A stretch of DNA of 32,718 bases from an uncultured Clostridia bacterium (GCA_947627205.1 CANQVE010000027.1:1-32718); one strand, 5' to 3'; positions 7,195 to 15,016 are shown, counted from the stretch's first letter. Notes: a model not told the origin generated them from the sequence alone. Made by a program: numbers and translations.

Positions 7195-7356
7195 CTAGAA
7201 GTTAGAGGTTAGAGGTTAGAATTTTAGTGGGGGAGGCTGTTCGATTTTCATAAGTATTCTAGCCTCTAGCCTCTTACTCTAAAAACCAAAAACTTTATCT
7301 CCCAAAAACTCCCCCGAATTTCTTACCTCTTATCTCTTACCTCTTACTTCTAAAAG
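7195..7356 (-). repeat. Large imperfect palindrome of 7-bp units in the marR leader
   Basis: Three heptad blocks are visible: GTTAGAG units at 7201-7221, TAGCCTC units at 7260-7276, and TTACCTC/TTATCTC units at 7323-7350. GGGGGAG (7229-7235) and CTCCCCC (7309-7315) form an inner stem. The blocks on either side are largely complementary, so the leader RNA can fold over about 150 bases. The half at 7258-7356 is homologous in inverse orientation to 11855-11950. The rest of this gene-free stretch holds the two divergent promoters at 7399 and 7502. Confidence 0.7.
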
Positions 7357-7398
7357 GTTTAAGCTATAAACCATTTCTGAATTTGTTGGATATTCCAC

Positions 7399-7427
7399 AT
7401 TATAATGCAAAATAAATAATTTGTCAA
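7399..7427 (-). promoter_or_regulatory. Consensus promoter of the marR-ABC operon
   Basis: On the minus strand TTGACA (7427-7422) and TATAAT (7404-7399) are 17 bases apart. The palindrome CATTATAATG covers the -10 box. Confidence 0.85.
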
Positions 7428-7501
7428 TAAGTTTTTTGTGAAAAAATAATGAAACTTTATTCGGAATTTCACGGTAATTCACGGACAGTGTCAAAAAAGC
7501 C

Positions 7502-7530
7502 TTGAATTTTTCGTTGTATTGTGATATAAT
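7502..7530 (+). promoter_or_regulatory. Promoter of the nfn operon
   Basis: TTGAAT (7502-7507) and TATAAT (7525-7530) are 17 bases apart. GGGGAGGAG follows about 11 bases before the nfnA ATG. Confidence 0.85.
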
Positions 7531-7568
7531 TTAAAAGTACAATTATATGGGGAGGAGTTTATTTTACA

Positions 7569-8408
7569 ATGTATAAGATACTTAGGAAAAAAGAGCTTAA
7601 TCCTACGGTCACGCTTATGGATATCGAAGCGCCGCTCATAGCGAAAAAAGCCGAGCCCGGACAGTTCGTCATTCTGCGCGTAAACGAAAACGGCGAGAGA
7701 ATACCGCTGACCGTTGCGGACTATGACCGCGAAAAAGGAACAGTCACCATTATCTTCCAGATAGTAGGCGGAACGACCGAGCTTTTAAACCACAAAAACG
7801 AGGGCGAATACATTCAGGACTTTGTCGGTCCTTTGGGAAAGGCTACCGAAACGGAGGGGCTGAAAAAGGTCGCTGTTGTGGGTGGAGGCGTCGGGTGTGC
7901 CATTGCTTATCCCGTAGCGAAAAAGCTACATGACAACGGCTGTGAGGTACACTCGATAGTAGGCTTCAGAAACAAGGACCTTGTTATTCTTGAGGACGAG
8001 TTCAAGGCAGCTTCTACCGAGCTTAAAATAATGACCGACGACGGCTCTTACGGAACAAAAGGTCTTGTAACGGACGCTCTGAAAGCTCTTATAGAAGCGG
8101 GCAACAAATATGACGAGGTTATTGCTATAGGTCCCATTATAATGATGAAGTTCGTCTGCAAGCTGACAAAAGAATACGGCATAAAGACCGTTGTTTCCAT
8201 GAACCCCATTATGATAGATGGAACGGGAATGTGCGGAGGCTGTAGGCTTACGGTCGGCGGGGAAACAAAGTTTGCCTGCGTTGACGGTCCCGATTTTGAC
8301 GGACATCTTGTAGACTTTGACGAGGCGCTCGAGCGCGGCTCGATGTACCGCGAATTTGAAGCGAAAAAGCGCGAAGAAGTCTGCAATCTCTTTAAGGAGG
8401 TAAAGTGA
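7569..8408 (+). CDS. nfnA: NADH-dependent ferredoxin:NADP+ oxidoreductase, small subunit
   Basis: NfnA pairs with NfnB to form an electron-bifurcating transhydrogenase. The complex reduces two NADP+ with electrons from NADH and reduced ferredoxin, or runs in reverse. The 279-residue protein has a ferredoxin-reductase-like FAD domain (RIPLT at 44-48), an NAD(H) domain (VGGGVG at 104-109) and a C-terminal iron-sulfur segment with C222, C225 and C237. D217 precedes the cysteines. In the known Thermotoga Nfn structure the small-subunit [2Fe-2S] cluster has one aspartate and three cysteine ligands, and this pattern fits. One base separates its stop from nfnB. Databases often label such proteins sulfide dehydrogenase subunit B or dihydroorotate dehydrogenase electron-transfer subunit; the partner argues for Nfn. 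Confidence 0.88.
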   Translation: MYKILRKKELNPTVTLMDIEAPLIAKKAEPGQFVILRVNENGERIPLTVADYDREKGTVTIIFQIVGGTTELLNHKNEGEYIQDFVGPLGKATETEGLKKVAVVGGGVGCAIAYPVAKKLHDNGCEVHSIVGFRNKDLVILEDEFKAASTELKIMTDDGSYGTKGLVTDALKALIEAGNKYDEVIAIGPIIMMKFVCKLTKEYGIKTVVSMNPIMIDGTGMCGGCRLTVGGETKFACVDGPDFDGHLVDFDEALERGSMYREFEAKKREEVCNLFKEVK

Positions 8409-8409
8409 A

Positions 8410-9795
8410 ATGCCGAACATGAGCTTAAAGAAAAACGAAATGCCGACGCAGGAGCCGAATGTCAGAAACAAAAATTTCAGCGAGGTAGCTCTCGGCTATA
8501 CCGAAGAACAGGCTGTTGACGAGGCTAACCGCTGTCTTAACTGCAAGAACAAGCCCTGCGTTTCGGGCTGTCCCGTGTCGATTGATATTCCCGAGTTTAT
8601 CGCGAAGATACGCGAAAAGGACTTTGAGGGCGCTTATGACATAATAGCAAAGAGCAGTTCTCTGCCCGCGGTCTGCGGTAGAGTATGCCCGCAGGAAACA
8701 CAGTGCGAAAGCAAGTGCGTGAGAGGAATAAAGGGCGAGCCTGTCGCAATAGGCAGACTTGAGCGCTTTGTAGCCGACTATCACAACAAAAACTGCACCG
8801 AAGCTCCGAAAGCTCCCGAAAAGAACGGTCACAAGTGCGCTGTTATCGGCGCAGGACCGAGCGGACTTACCTGCGCGGGTGACCTTGCGAAAATGGGATA
8901 TGACGTTACGGTATTCGAGGCGCTTCACCTCGCAGGAGGAGTTCTTGTATACGGAATTCCCGAGTTCAGACTTCCGAAAGCTATCGTTGCACATGAAGTT
9001 GAAAATCTGAAAGCGCTCGGCGTTAAGATAGAAACAAATGTCGTTATAGGAAAGACAATTGAAATCGACGAGCTTTTCGAGCAGGGCTTTGAGGCAATTT
9101 TCATAGGCTCGGGCGCGGGACTTCCGAGATTTATGAACATACCCGGAGAGAACTTAAAGGGCGTATATTCCGCTAATGAGTTTTTGACGCGCGTTAATCT
9201 TATGAAAGCCTACAAGGACGGCTCGGACACACCGATAAAGAAGAATACGAATGTTGCAGTCGTGGGCGGAGGAAACGTTGCAATGGACGCGGCGAGGTGT
9301 GCAAAGCGTCTGGGCGCGGAAAATGTCTACATAGTATACCGCAGAGGACTTGAAGAAATGCCCGCGCGTAAAGAAGAAGTCGAGCACGCAATGGAAGAGG
9401 GCATTATCTTCAAAACGCTTAACAACCCCGTTGAAATACTCGGCGACGAGCATAAATTCGTAACGGGCATGAAGTGCATAGAAATGGAGCTTGGCGAGCC
9501 CGATGCGAGCGGCAGGCGCAGACCTGTTGAAAAGCCCGACAGCGAGTTTACTATTGACGTTGACTGCGTAGTTATGTCAATAGGCACTTCTCCCAACCCG
9601 CTTATCAGAAACACAACAAAAGGTCTTGAAACCAACAAGCACGGCTGTTTTATTGCCGATGAAAACGGACAGACCTCCCGCGAGGGCGTATTCGCGGGCG
9701 GCGACGCAGTAACGGGCGCGGCGACCGTTATTCTCGCAATGGGCGCGGGAAAGAATGCCGCTAAGGCTATGGATGAATATATAAAGAGCAAGTAA
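8410..9795 (+). CDS. nfnB: NADH-dependent ferredoxin:NADP+ oxidoreductase, large subunit
   Basis: This 461-residue flavoprotein resembles the small subunit of NADPH glutamate synthase, but no glutamate synthase large subunit is nearby, and nfnA directly precedes it. Eight N-terminal cysteines (42, 45, 50, 54 and 89, 93, 99, 103) would hold two [4Fe-4S] clusters. An FAD site GAGPSGL (147-153) and an NADP(H) site VGGGNVA (285-291) follow, then the second half of the FAD domain, ending in SREGVFAGGDAVTGAATV. In the known complexes this subunit carries the bifurcating FAD and binds NADPH. The start ATG lies 8 bases after AAGGAGG in the end of nfnA. A hairpin follows at 9807-9836. Confidence 0.9.
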   Translation: MPNMSLKKNEMPTQEPNVRNKNFSEVALGYTEEQAVDEANRCLNCKNKPCVSGCPVSIDIPEFIAKIREKDFEGAYDIIAKSSSLPAVCGRVCPQETQCESKCVRGIKGEPVAIGRLERFVADYHNKNCTEAPKAPEKNGHKCAVIGAGPSGLTCAGDLAKMGYDVTVFEALHLAGGVLVYGIPEFRLPKAIVAHEVENLKALGVKIETNVVIGKTIEIDELFEQGFEAIFIGSGAGLPRFMNIPGENLKGVYSANEFLTRVNLMKAYKDGSDTPIKKNTNVAVVGGGNVAMDAARCAKRLGAENVYIVYRRGLEEMPARKEEVEHAMEEGIIFKTLNNPVEILGDEHKFVTGMKCIEMELGEPDASGRRRPVEKPDSEFTIDVDCVVMSIGTSPNPLIRNTTKGLETNKHGCFIADENGQTSREGVFAGGDAVTGAATVILAMGAGKNAAKAMDEYIKSK

Positions 9796-9806
9796 ATTTT
9801 AGGACA

Positions 9807-9836
9807 AAAGCGCTGTTTTTCGTGAAACGGCGCTTT
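9807..9836 (+). terminator. Hairpin after nfnB
   Basis: AAAGCGC..GTTT pairs with AAAC..GCGCTTT around a 6-base loop, with one G-T pair. Only a weak T run follows, so termination may be partial. Confidence 0.5.
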
Positions 9837-9867
9837 AAATTAAACAAAACAAAAAGGAGATCAAACT

Positions 9868-11616
9868 ATGAAACTGAAGAAAATTGCCGCTTCAATGCTG
9901 GCGGCAACGGTAGCGTTTTCGGCGTTTGCTTGCTGCGCGTCTGCCGAAGAAGTAAAAGAGAGCAAGCTCTCGCTTCTGGCTTCGGAAGTCAGTGCCGAGC
10001 TGAAGTCGGACATTGTCTATATTGAGGGCTACGGTCTTATAGACATCACCGGCAAGAGCATTGATTCAAGCGAGAACAGTAACGCTGATGACAACGCGAA
10101 TCTTGACGTTGACTTTGACGAGATAGGCTATATCAGCAAGGCTGACCTGAAAACCTGGCAGGAAACGGGTGAGCTTAAACTTACTACCCTGAAAGCAGAT
10201 TTTGATACCACGGGCCTGAAGTGGGGAATGTTCAACGACGAGAACGGTTATGTTCAGCTTGTGAAAATGGAAAAACAGAAAGCCGAGGGCAGCGAAGAAG
10301 AAGAAAATGTTGTCACATACAGAGGGCTTTACAAGATCGAAAACGGCGAAATAAAGAAATGCTGCGACCTTGATACTTTCTGGACAACTTCGAAATCAAG
10401 CGGCGTTTCGGTTGGCTGTGTGCAAGAATATGCTACAGTCCACTACAAGGTGACCGACATAGACGAGGAAACGGGCGAAGTCAAAACGACCGAAACCGAC
10501 GAAAAATACCTTGTCGGAATGAAATTGGTAATTACACAGCCCGACGGCACAAAGAAAGAAACTACCATTGCAGAAGCTCCTCTTAAGGATATGACAGTTA
10601 CCATTGATCGCACGGCCGAAAACTTCAACGAGGAAGAGTTCTTAAAGCAGCAATTTGACGGGCTGTACTATTTCAGCGACATTTATTATAATTTAACCGT
10701 TATGTCTGACGGCATCACATCGAGCCTTGTTCTGCAGAACAATTTTGGATCTATGATCAACGACAATCTGAGCCTTGTAATATATACGGCTGACTTTGAC
10801 GGAAACGTAAAAAAAGTTTATGAAACAAACTATGGGCAAACCGTAGCTAAACATTTATCTGCATTGAACATCGGCGACAATTTTTACTGGTACGAAGCGG
10901 ACGAACACAATCAGGGTATATGGAGCAGGTTCTGTCTTTATAATACCGAGACCGAAGAGGTCACCTCCTTTGACTATGAATATGACGGATTTTCACTATT
11001 CGATCCATATTATATGACAGACAGCGGCATTATAATGGGCGAAGTATATACGATTTACAAAGCCGACAATTCACACAAAAACCTCGGCTATGCAATTTTC
11101 GATAATATTGAAGACTTTGCAAACTGGGAGAGCAAGACTTATTATAATGACATTCATCGTTATACCTTTGACGAGGGAGATACAAAACTTCTTCTGAAAT
11201 TTGAGGACGCCGACGGCAAAATAGGCTATATGGACGAAAGCGGAAAAGTCCTCGCTTATTTCGATGTTGCGGGCGGTTTTAAGGCTGAGCTTTACGCTCC
11301 CGTTGTAAAGGACGGAAAGGCTTTTCTTATTGACAAGGAAATGAACGAGGTTTCGACCGAGATAGAAGCCGAGGACGTTGTTGCGATAGACGACGATCTG
11401 TTTATTGCAATAAACGGCGACAAGACCTATCTTGTGACTTATGCGGCGGAAGCTGAACCGTCCGACAGTACTGACAGCGGTTCATCGGACAGTGAAACTT
11501 CGTCGGGCAGCGGCGAGACTTCTCCCGAAACGGGCGCGGCAGGGCTTCCTATAACGCTCGGCGTTATTGCTCTCGCAGGCGCGGCGGTAGTTGTTTCGAG
11601 GAAAAAGACGCGCTGA
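9868..11616 (+). CDS. Secreted, sortase-anchored surface protein of unknown function
   Basis: The 582-residue protein has a signal peptide (residues 1 to about 26, ending CASA). Its long acidic ectodomain is rich in Asp, Glu, Tyr and Gly. A Ser/Thr/Gly linker (about 530-551) follows, then a C-terminal wall-sorting signal: SPETG (552-556), a hydrophobic stretch and RKKTR. SPETG is a variant of LPxTG used in some clostridia. Segments such as GKIGYMDESGKVL (about 449-461) resemble WG-type beta-propeller repeats, so the ectodomain may be a propeller (inference). AAGGAG lies 8 bases before the ATG. No sortase gene is in the window. No enzyme motif is seen; an adhesin or sensor role is a guess. Confidence 0.8.
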   Translation: MKLKKIAASMLAATVAFSAFACCASAEEVKESKLSLLASEVSAELKSDIVYIEGYGLIDITGKSIDSSENSNADDNANLDVDFDEIGYISKADLKTWQETGELKLTTLKADFDTTGLKWGMFNDENGYVQLVKMEKQKAEGSEEEENVVTYRGLYKIENGEIKKCCDLDTFWTTSKSSGVSVGCVQEYATVHYKVTDIDEETGEVKTTETDEKYLVGMKLVITQPDGTKKETTIAEAPLKDMTVTIDRTAENFNEEEFLKQQFDGLYYFSDIYYNLTVMSDGITSSLVLQNNFGSMINDNLSLVIYTADFDGNVKKVYETNYGQTVAKHLSALNIGDNFYWYEADEHNQGIWSRFCLYNTETEEVTSFDYEYDGFSLFDPYYMTDSGIIMGEVYTIYKADNSHKNLGYAIFDNIEDFANWESKTYYNDIHRYTFDEGDTKLLLKFEDADGKIGYMDESGKVLAYFDVAGGFKAELYAPVVKDGKAFLIDKEMNEVSTEIEAEDVVAIDDDLFIAINGDKTYLVTYAAEAEPSDSTDSGSSDSETSSGSGETSPETGAAGLPITLGVIALAGAAVVVSRKKTR

Positions 11617-11713
11617 TAATTGAGAACATTTAGAAGCTGTTCCGAGCGGCGAAGCGCTTTTCCGTTCAAACGACCTGACGGGCGGGCGCACGAAAGTTTT
11701 TTGAAAAGGGAGT

Positions 11714-11755
11714 CCAGAGGGGAAAAATTTTTTACAAAAAATTTTTCCCCTTTGG
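11714..11755 (+). terminator. Long A/T-rich palindrome after the surface protein gene
   Basis: GGGGAAAAATTTTTT and its exact complement form a 15-bp stem (11719-11750). CCAGA/TTTGG extend it to about 20 bp with one G-T pair. It is a likely terminator for the surface protein gene, although it sits about 100 bases after the stop. Confidence 0.6.
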
Positions 11756-11794
11756 TCGCGGCGTAAGCCGCGAAACGGCGCTAGCTAAGCGCAT

Positions 11795-11823
11795 CAGGTT
11801 AAATGCCTACGGCATTGAACCTG
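11795..11823. repeat. 13-bp hairpin with one mismatch
   Basis: CAGGTTAAATGCC and GGCATTGAACCTG flank the loop TAC. The following GGTGCGGGGAAAACAAGAG repeats the second hairpin found at 2730-2755 in inverse orientation. Confidence 0.65.
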
Positions 11824-11854
11824 GGGTGCGGGGAAAACAAGAGTTTCCCTGCTA

Positions 11855-11950
11855 GAGGTAAGAAGTAAGAGATAAGAGGTAAGAATTTCAAGGAGCTTTT
11901 GAAAGATAAAGTTTATTGAATACTCAGAAAAAGAAGCTAGAGGCTAGAGT
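11855..11950 (+). repeat. GAGGTAA heptad element
   Basis: Four 7-bp units at 11855-11882 (GAGGTAA, GAAGTAA, GAGATAA, GAGGTAA) are followed by AGATAAAGTTT and GCTAGAGGCTAGA. This matches the reverse complement of 7258-7356 block by block. Confidence 0.7.
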
Positions 11951-11972
11951 TTAATCTCTAGCCTCTTTTTTC
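11939..11972 (+). terminator. Strong intrinsic terminator
   Basis: AGAGGCTAGAG (11939-11949) pairs with CTCTAGCCTCT (11956-11966), followed by a run of T. It is the first part of the 115-bp repeated element. Confidence 0.8.
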
Positions 11973-12053
11973 GTTTATTCAGCGGACTACTTTTCGGCTG
12001 TTACTGAATACTGTACCCTGTTTACTGTCAACTGCCAACAGGGTATTTTTTCA
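11939..12053 (+). repeat. 115-bp inverted repeat element, copy 1
   Basis: The element consists of a terminator hairpin, TTCGTTTATTC, GCGGACTACTTTTCGGCTG and a heptad tail (CTGAATA, CTGTACC, CTGTTTA, CTGTCAA, CTGCCAA at 12004-12038). Its reverse complement at 19409-19522 matches with about eight differences. The copy ends 21 bases before the csoR -35 box. Confidence 0.88.
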
Positions 12054-12074
12054 CCAAACTTTCACATTTCCCTC

Positions 12075-12103
12075 TTGACAAATACCCCATGGGGGTATAT
12101 AAT
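12075..12103 (+). promoter_or_regulatory. csoR-copA promoter with embedded CsoR operator
   Basis: TTGACA (12075-12080) and TATAAT (12098-12103) are 17 bases apart. The spacer is filled by ATACCCCATGGGGGTAT (12082-12098), a near-perfect inverted repeat matching the GC-rich centre of known CsoR operators. Apo-CsoR would block polymerase here, and Cu(I) would release it. Confidence 0.9.
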
Positions 12104-12136
12104 ATACTCGTGAGCAGGAAAGCAAGAGGTGATAAA

Positions 12137-12436
12137 ATGCGCGAATGTGATTGTTCAAAAAAGCGAAAAGACCGCTCGCCCGAAGAATACAAAAGCCTTA
12201 TAAACCGCCTGAACAGAATATCGGGACAAATAAACGGGATAAAGAAAATGGTCGAGGAGAGCGCCTATTGCACCGATATTTTAATTCAAGTCTCTGCGGT
12301 AAACTCCGCTCTTAATTCCTTTAACAAGGCTCTGCTTTCCGAGCATATAAGAACGTGCGTTGCGGATAATATAAGAGAGGGCGACGACGAGATAGTCGAA
12401 GAGCTTGTCGAAACTCTCCGAAAACTTATGAAATAG
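12137..12436 (+). CDS. csoR: Copper-sensing repressor CsoR
   Basis: CsoR is a small all-helical DNA-binding protein that releases its operator on binding Cu(I). The copper ligands of the family are present as C45, H70 and C74 (AYC, EHI, RTC), which separates it from the formaldehyde sensor FrmR and nickel sensor RcnR. The start is the ATG at 12137, which has AGAGGTG a few bases upstream and gives 99 residues, a normal size. An upstream ATG at 12089 lies inside the operator between the -35 and -10 boxes and cannot be in the mRNA. The N-terminus carries extra cysteines (C4, C6). Nine bases separate the stop from copA. Confidence 0.94.
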   Translation: MRECDCSKKRKDRSPEEYKSLINRLNRISGQINGIKKMVEESAYCTDILIQVSAVNSALNSFNKALLSEHIRTCVADNIREGDDEIVEELVETLRKLMK

Positions 12437-12445
12437 AGGATAGAA

Positions 12446-14965
12446 ATGGTCTTGTACAATGTCACGGGAATGAGCTGCGCGGCTTGTTCTGCAAGAATTG
12501 AAAAAACCGTAAGCGCGGTCAAGGGCGTTAAACAGTGCTCTGTTAATTTGCTCACAAACTCAATGAGCGTTGAGGGCGGAGAAAGCGCCGACATAATAAG
12601 CGCCGTCGAAAAAGCGGGCTACGGCGCGTCGCTAAAGGATAAGCCAGCCGAAAAATCCGCAGACGACAGTTCCCTCGAAGATAAAGAGTCACCGAAAATA
12701 AAACGCAGACTTTTCTGGAGCCTGGGCTTTATGGTCGTGCTTTTGTATATCTCAATGGGCGGTATGATGTGGGGCGCTCCGCTCCCGCCGTTTTTGGCTG
12801 ACGACCATGTTTCAATGGCGATAGTTCAGCTTTTGCTTTCGGGCATTATTATGGTCATAAACCAGAAGTTCTTTGTCAGCGGGTTTAAGGGCATTATCCA
12901 CCGCGCGCCGAATATGGATACGCTCGTTGCACTCGGCTCCGCAGCGGCATTTGTCTACAGCGTCTATGCGACATTTGTCATGTCAAACGCACAAGCTGTT
13001 GGAAACCACGAGCTTGTTATGACATATATGCACGAACTGTATTTCGAGAGCGCAGGCACTATCCTTACGCTCATTACTCTCGGAAAATATCTCGAAGCCC
13101 GCTCTAAAGGCAGGACAACAGACGCCCTCAAAAGCCTTATAAAGCTGGCGCCGAAAACCGCCGTGCTTATTAAAGACGGGCAGGAAATAACCGTTCCCAT
13201 TGAACAAGTAAAGGTCGGCGACGTTTTTGCCGTTAAGGCAGGAGAAAATATCCCTACGGACGCGGTAATAATCGAGGGAGAAACGTCCATAAATGAAAGC
13301 GCGCTGACGGGAGAGAGCATTCCCGTTGACAAATCGGTCGGCGATGATGTTTCGGCGGCGACAATAAACCTTTCGGGGTATATACTCTGTAAGGCGACGC
13401 GCGTCGGAGAGGACACCTCTCTTTCGCAGATAATAAAAATGGTGAGCGACGCTTCGGCAACTAAAGCTCCTATTGCAAAAATAGCGGATAAGGTTTCGGG
13501 AGTGTTCGTGCCTGCGGTTATTTCAATTGCGCTTGTGACAATTGCCGTCTGGCTTATTGCAGGTGCGGGCGCGGGTTATGCAATAGAGCGCGGAATTTCC
13601 GTCCTCGTCATCTCCTGCCCCTGCGCTTTAGGACTTGCAACGCCCGTGGCGATAATGGTCGGAAGCGGAATGGGCGCGAAAAACGGGATATTGTTTAAAA
13701 CCGCCGTTTCACTTGAACAGGCAGGAAAAACGGAAATTGTCCTGCTCGATAAGACAGGTACAATAACCAGCGGAGAGCCTGCCGTTACGGATATAATTCC
13801 CCTCGGCATTTCAGAAGACGAGCTTTTGAAAACCGCCTGCACCCTCGAAAAGCGCAGTGAACACCCTCTCGCAAAAGCAATAGTAAACCTCGGCAATGAA
13901 AAAGGATATACCGCAGACGAACCCGAAAAGTTCGAGGTCTTAAAAGGCGCGGGAGTTTCGGCAGTAATAAACGGCGAAAATTATTCCGCGGGCAATTTAA
14001 AGCTCTGCGAGGGTATCTGCGATATTTCTGAAAGCATGCGTGAAAATGCCGACAGGCTCGCAAACGACGGGAAAACACCGCTGTTTTTCTGCCGGGGAAA
14101 GTCGCTTCTGGGAATAATTGCCGTTGCGGACAAGATAAAGCCCGAAAGTCCCTCTGCCGTGTCGGAGCTTAAAAACATGGGAATTAAAACCGTTATGCTG
14201 ACGGGCGACAACAGGCGCACTGCCGAAGCCGTCGGAAAACTCGCAGGAATAGACGAGGTAATTGCCGAAGTCATGCCCGCAGACAAAGAAAGTGTCGTAA
14301 GGCGTTTTCAAAAGCAAGGCAAGGTCGCAATGGTCGGCGACGGCATAAACGACGCGCCTGCACTGACGCGCGCCGATACGGGAATAGCGATAGGCGCGGG
14401 AGCAGACGTCGCAGTAGACGCGGCGGACGTTGTATTGATGAAAAGCAGACTTTCGGACGTTCCCGCGGCGATAAGGCTTTCGAGAAAAACGCTCCGCAAC
14501 ATAAGGCAGAACCTTTTCTGGGCGTTTTTCTACAACGTTATAGGAATACCGCTCGCGGCGGGAGTTTGGATACCGCTTTTCGGCTGGAGATTAAACCCGA
14601 TGTTCGGGGCATTAGCAATGTCGCTTTCGAGCTTTTTCGTAGTGACAAACGCTTTGAGGCTCAATTTCTGCAATATCTACGACTCAAAGCACGACAGGAA
14701 AATCAAAGCGAAACATTCGCTTGAAAATAAAAATGAAATTCAGGAGGATAAGACAATGGAAGTTACAATGAAAATTGAGGGTATGATGTGCGGTCACTGC
14801 GAGGCGACTGTTAAAAAGGCGCTCGAAGCGGTAGACGGAGTAACAGAAGCCGTAGTCAGCCACGAAAGCGGAACGGCTGTAGTTAAACTAAACGGCAACG
14901 TTGACAAGGAAGTTCTCAAAAAAGCCGTTGAGGACAAGGATTATAAGGTAACGGATATTCAGTGA
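12446..14965 (+). CDS. copA: Cu(I)-exporting P1B ATPase CopA, with CopZ-like domain at the C-terminus
   Basis: CopA pumps Cu(I) out of the cytoplasm. The 839-residue frame has an N-terminal metal-binding domain (C11-A-A-C14), eight expected membrane helices, TGES (288-291), the membrane CPC (391-393), phosphorylated D435 in DKTGT, SEHP (471-474), GDGIND (631-636), and the Cu(I)-site residues YN (696-697) and MSLSS (725-729). These assign it to the Cu(I) class. Membrane helices end near residue 740. A charged linker follows, then a second heavy-metal domain (771-839, C782-G-H-C785) in the same frame. That tail has its own ribosome binding site and ATG (see copZ), so both a fused and a free form may be made. 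A C-terminal metal domain is unusual, since extra domains are normally N-terminal. Confidence 0.93.
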   Translation: MVLYNVTGMSCAACSARIEKTVSAVKGVKQCSVNLLTNSMSVEGGESADIISAVEKAGYGASLKDKPAEKSADDSSLEDKESPKIKRRLFWSLGFMVVLLYISMGGMMWGAPLPPFLADDHVSMAIVQLLLSGIIMVINQKFFVSGFKGIIHRAPNMDTLVALGSAAAFVYSVYATFVMSNAQAVGNHELVMTYMHELYFESAGTILTLITLGKYLEARSKGRTTDALKSLIKLAPKTAVLIKDGQEITVPIEQVKVGDVFAVKAGENIPTDAVIIEGETSINESALTGESIPVDKSVGDDVSAATINLSGYILCKATRVGEDTSLSQIIKMVSDASATKAPIAKIADKVSGVFVPAVISIALVTIAVWLIAGAGAGYAIERGISVLVISCPCALGLATPVAIMVGSGMGAKNGILFKTAVSLEQAGKTEIVLLDKTGTITSGEPAVTDIIPLGISEDELLKTACTLEKRSEHPLAKAIVNLGNEKGYTADEPEKFEVLKGAGVSAVINGENYSAGNLKLCEGICDISESMRENADRLANDGKTPLFFCRGKSLLGIIAVADKIKPESPSAVSELKNMGIKTVMLTGDNRRTAEAVGKLAGIDEVIAEVMPADKESVVRRFQKQGKVAMVGDGINDAPALTRADTGIAIGAGADVAVDAADVVLMKSRLSDVPAAIRLSRKTLRNIRQNLFWAFFYNVIGIPLAAGVWIPLFGWRLNPMFGALAMSLSSFFVVTNALRLNFCNIYDSKHDRKIKAKHSLENKNEIQEDKTMEVTMKIEGMMCGHCEATVKKALEAVDGVTEAVVSHESGTAVVKLNGNVDKEVLKKAVEDKDYKVTDIQ
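14756..14965 (+). CDS. copZ: CopZ-like copper chaperone nested in frame inside copA
   Basis: From the internal ATG at 14756 the frame encodes 69 residues, the usual size of free CopZ. It has the ferredoxin-like fold pattern, a GMMCGHC metal site (C12, C15 counting from this start) and a C-terminal KDYKVTDIQ. A perfect AGGAGG (14742-14747) lies eight bases before the ATG, and a ribosome binding site of that quality is not expected by chance inside a coding region. CopZ carries Cu(I) to CopA and CsoR. No stop codon separates it from copA. A sequencing error or a recently lost stop are alternatives to a true nested gene. Confidence 0.7.
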   Translation: MEVTMKIEGMMCGHCEATVKKALEAVDGVTEAVVSHESGTAVVKLNGNVDKEVLKKAVEDKDYKVTDIQ

Positions 14966-14995
14966 TACTGAAAGTGCGGTATGATTTGCATTATA

Positions 14996-15016
14996 CTGTT
15001 CACTGTACACTGAAAA
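14996..15016 (+). repeat. Short heptad repeat copy I
   Basis: Three units, CTGTTCA, CTGTACA and CTGAAAA, lie in the 79-base gap between copA/copZ and clpB. Confidence 0.5.

Larger units (their letters stand above)
11617..12074. other. Hairpin- and repeat-rich intergenic region before the copper operon
   Basis: No gene is seen. The region contains a 42-bp palindrome (11714-11755), a hairpin with a GGTGCGGGGAAAACAAGAG tail (11795-11850), a GAGGTAA heptad block (11855-11882) and a 115-bp element with its own terminator (11939-12053). These are the same kinds of parts seen in the other repeat-rich gaps. Confidence 0.75.

Noticed and set aside
8425-8994. A 189-codon minus-strand frame opposite nfnB
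   Set aside because: It is a shadow of a clearly functional gene with all cofactor motifs on the plus strand.
8410-9795. Glutamate synthase small subunit
   Set aside because: Similarity is real, but no large subunit is present and the nfnA partner lies directly upstream, so NfnB is preferred.
12089-12136. An N-terminal extension of CsoR from an upstream ATG
   Set aside because: The ATG lies inside the operator, upstream of the -10 box, and has no ribosome binding site.
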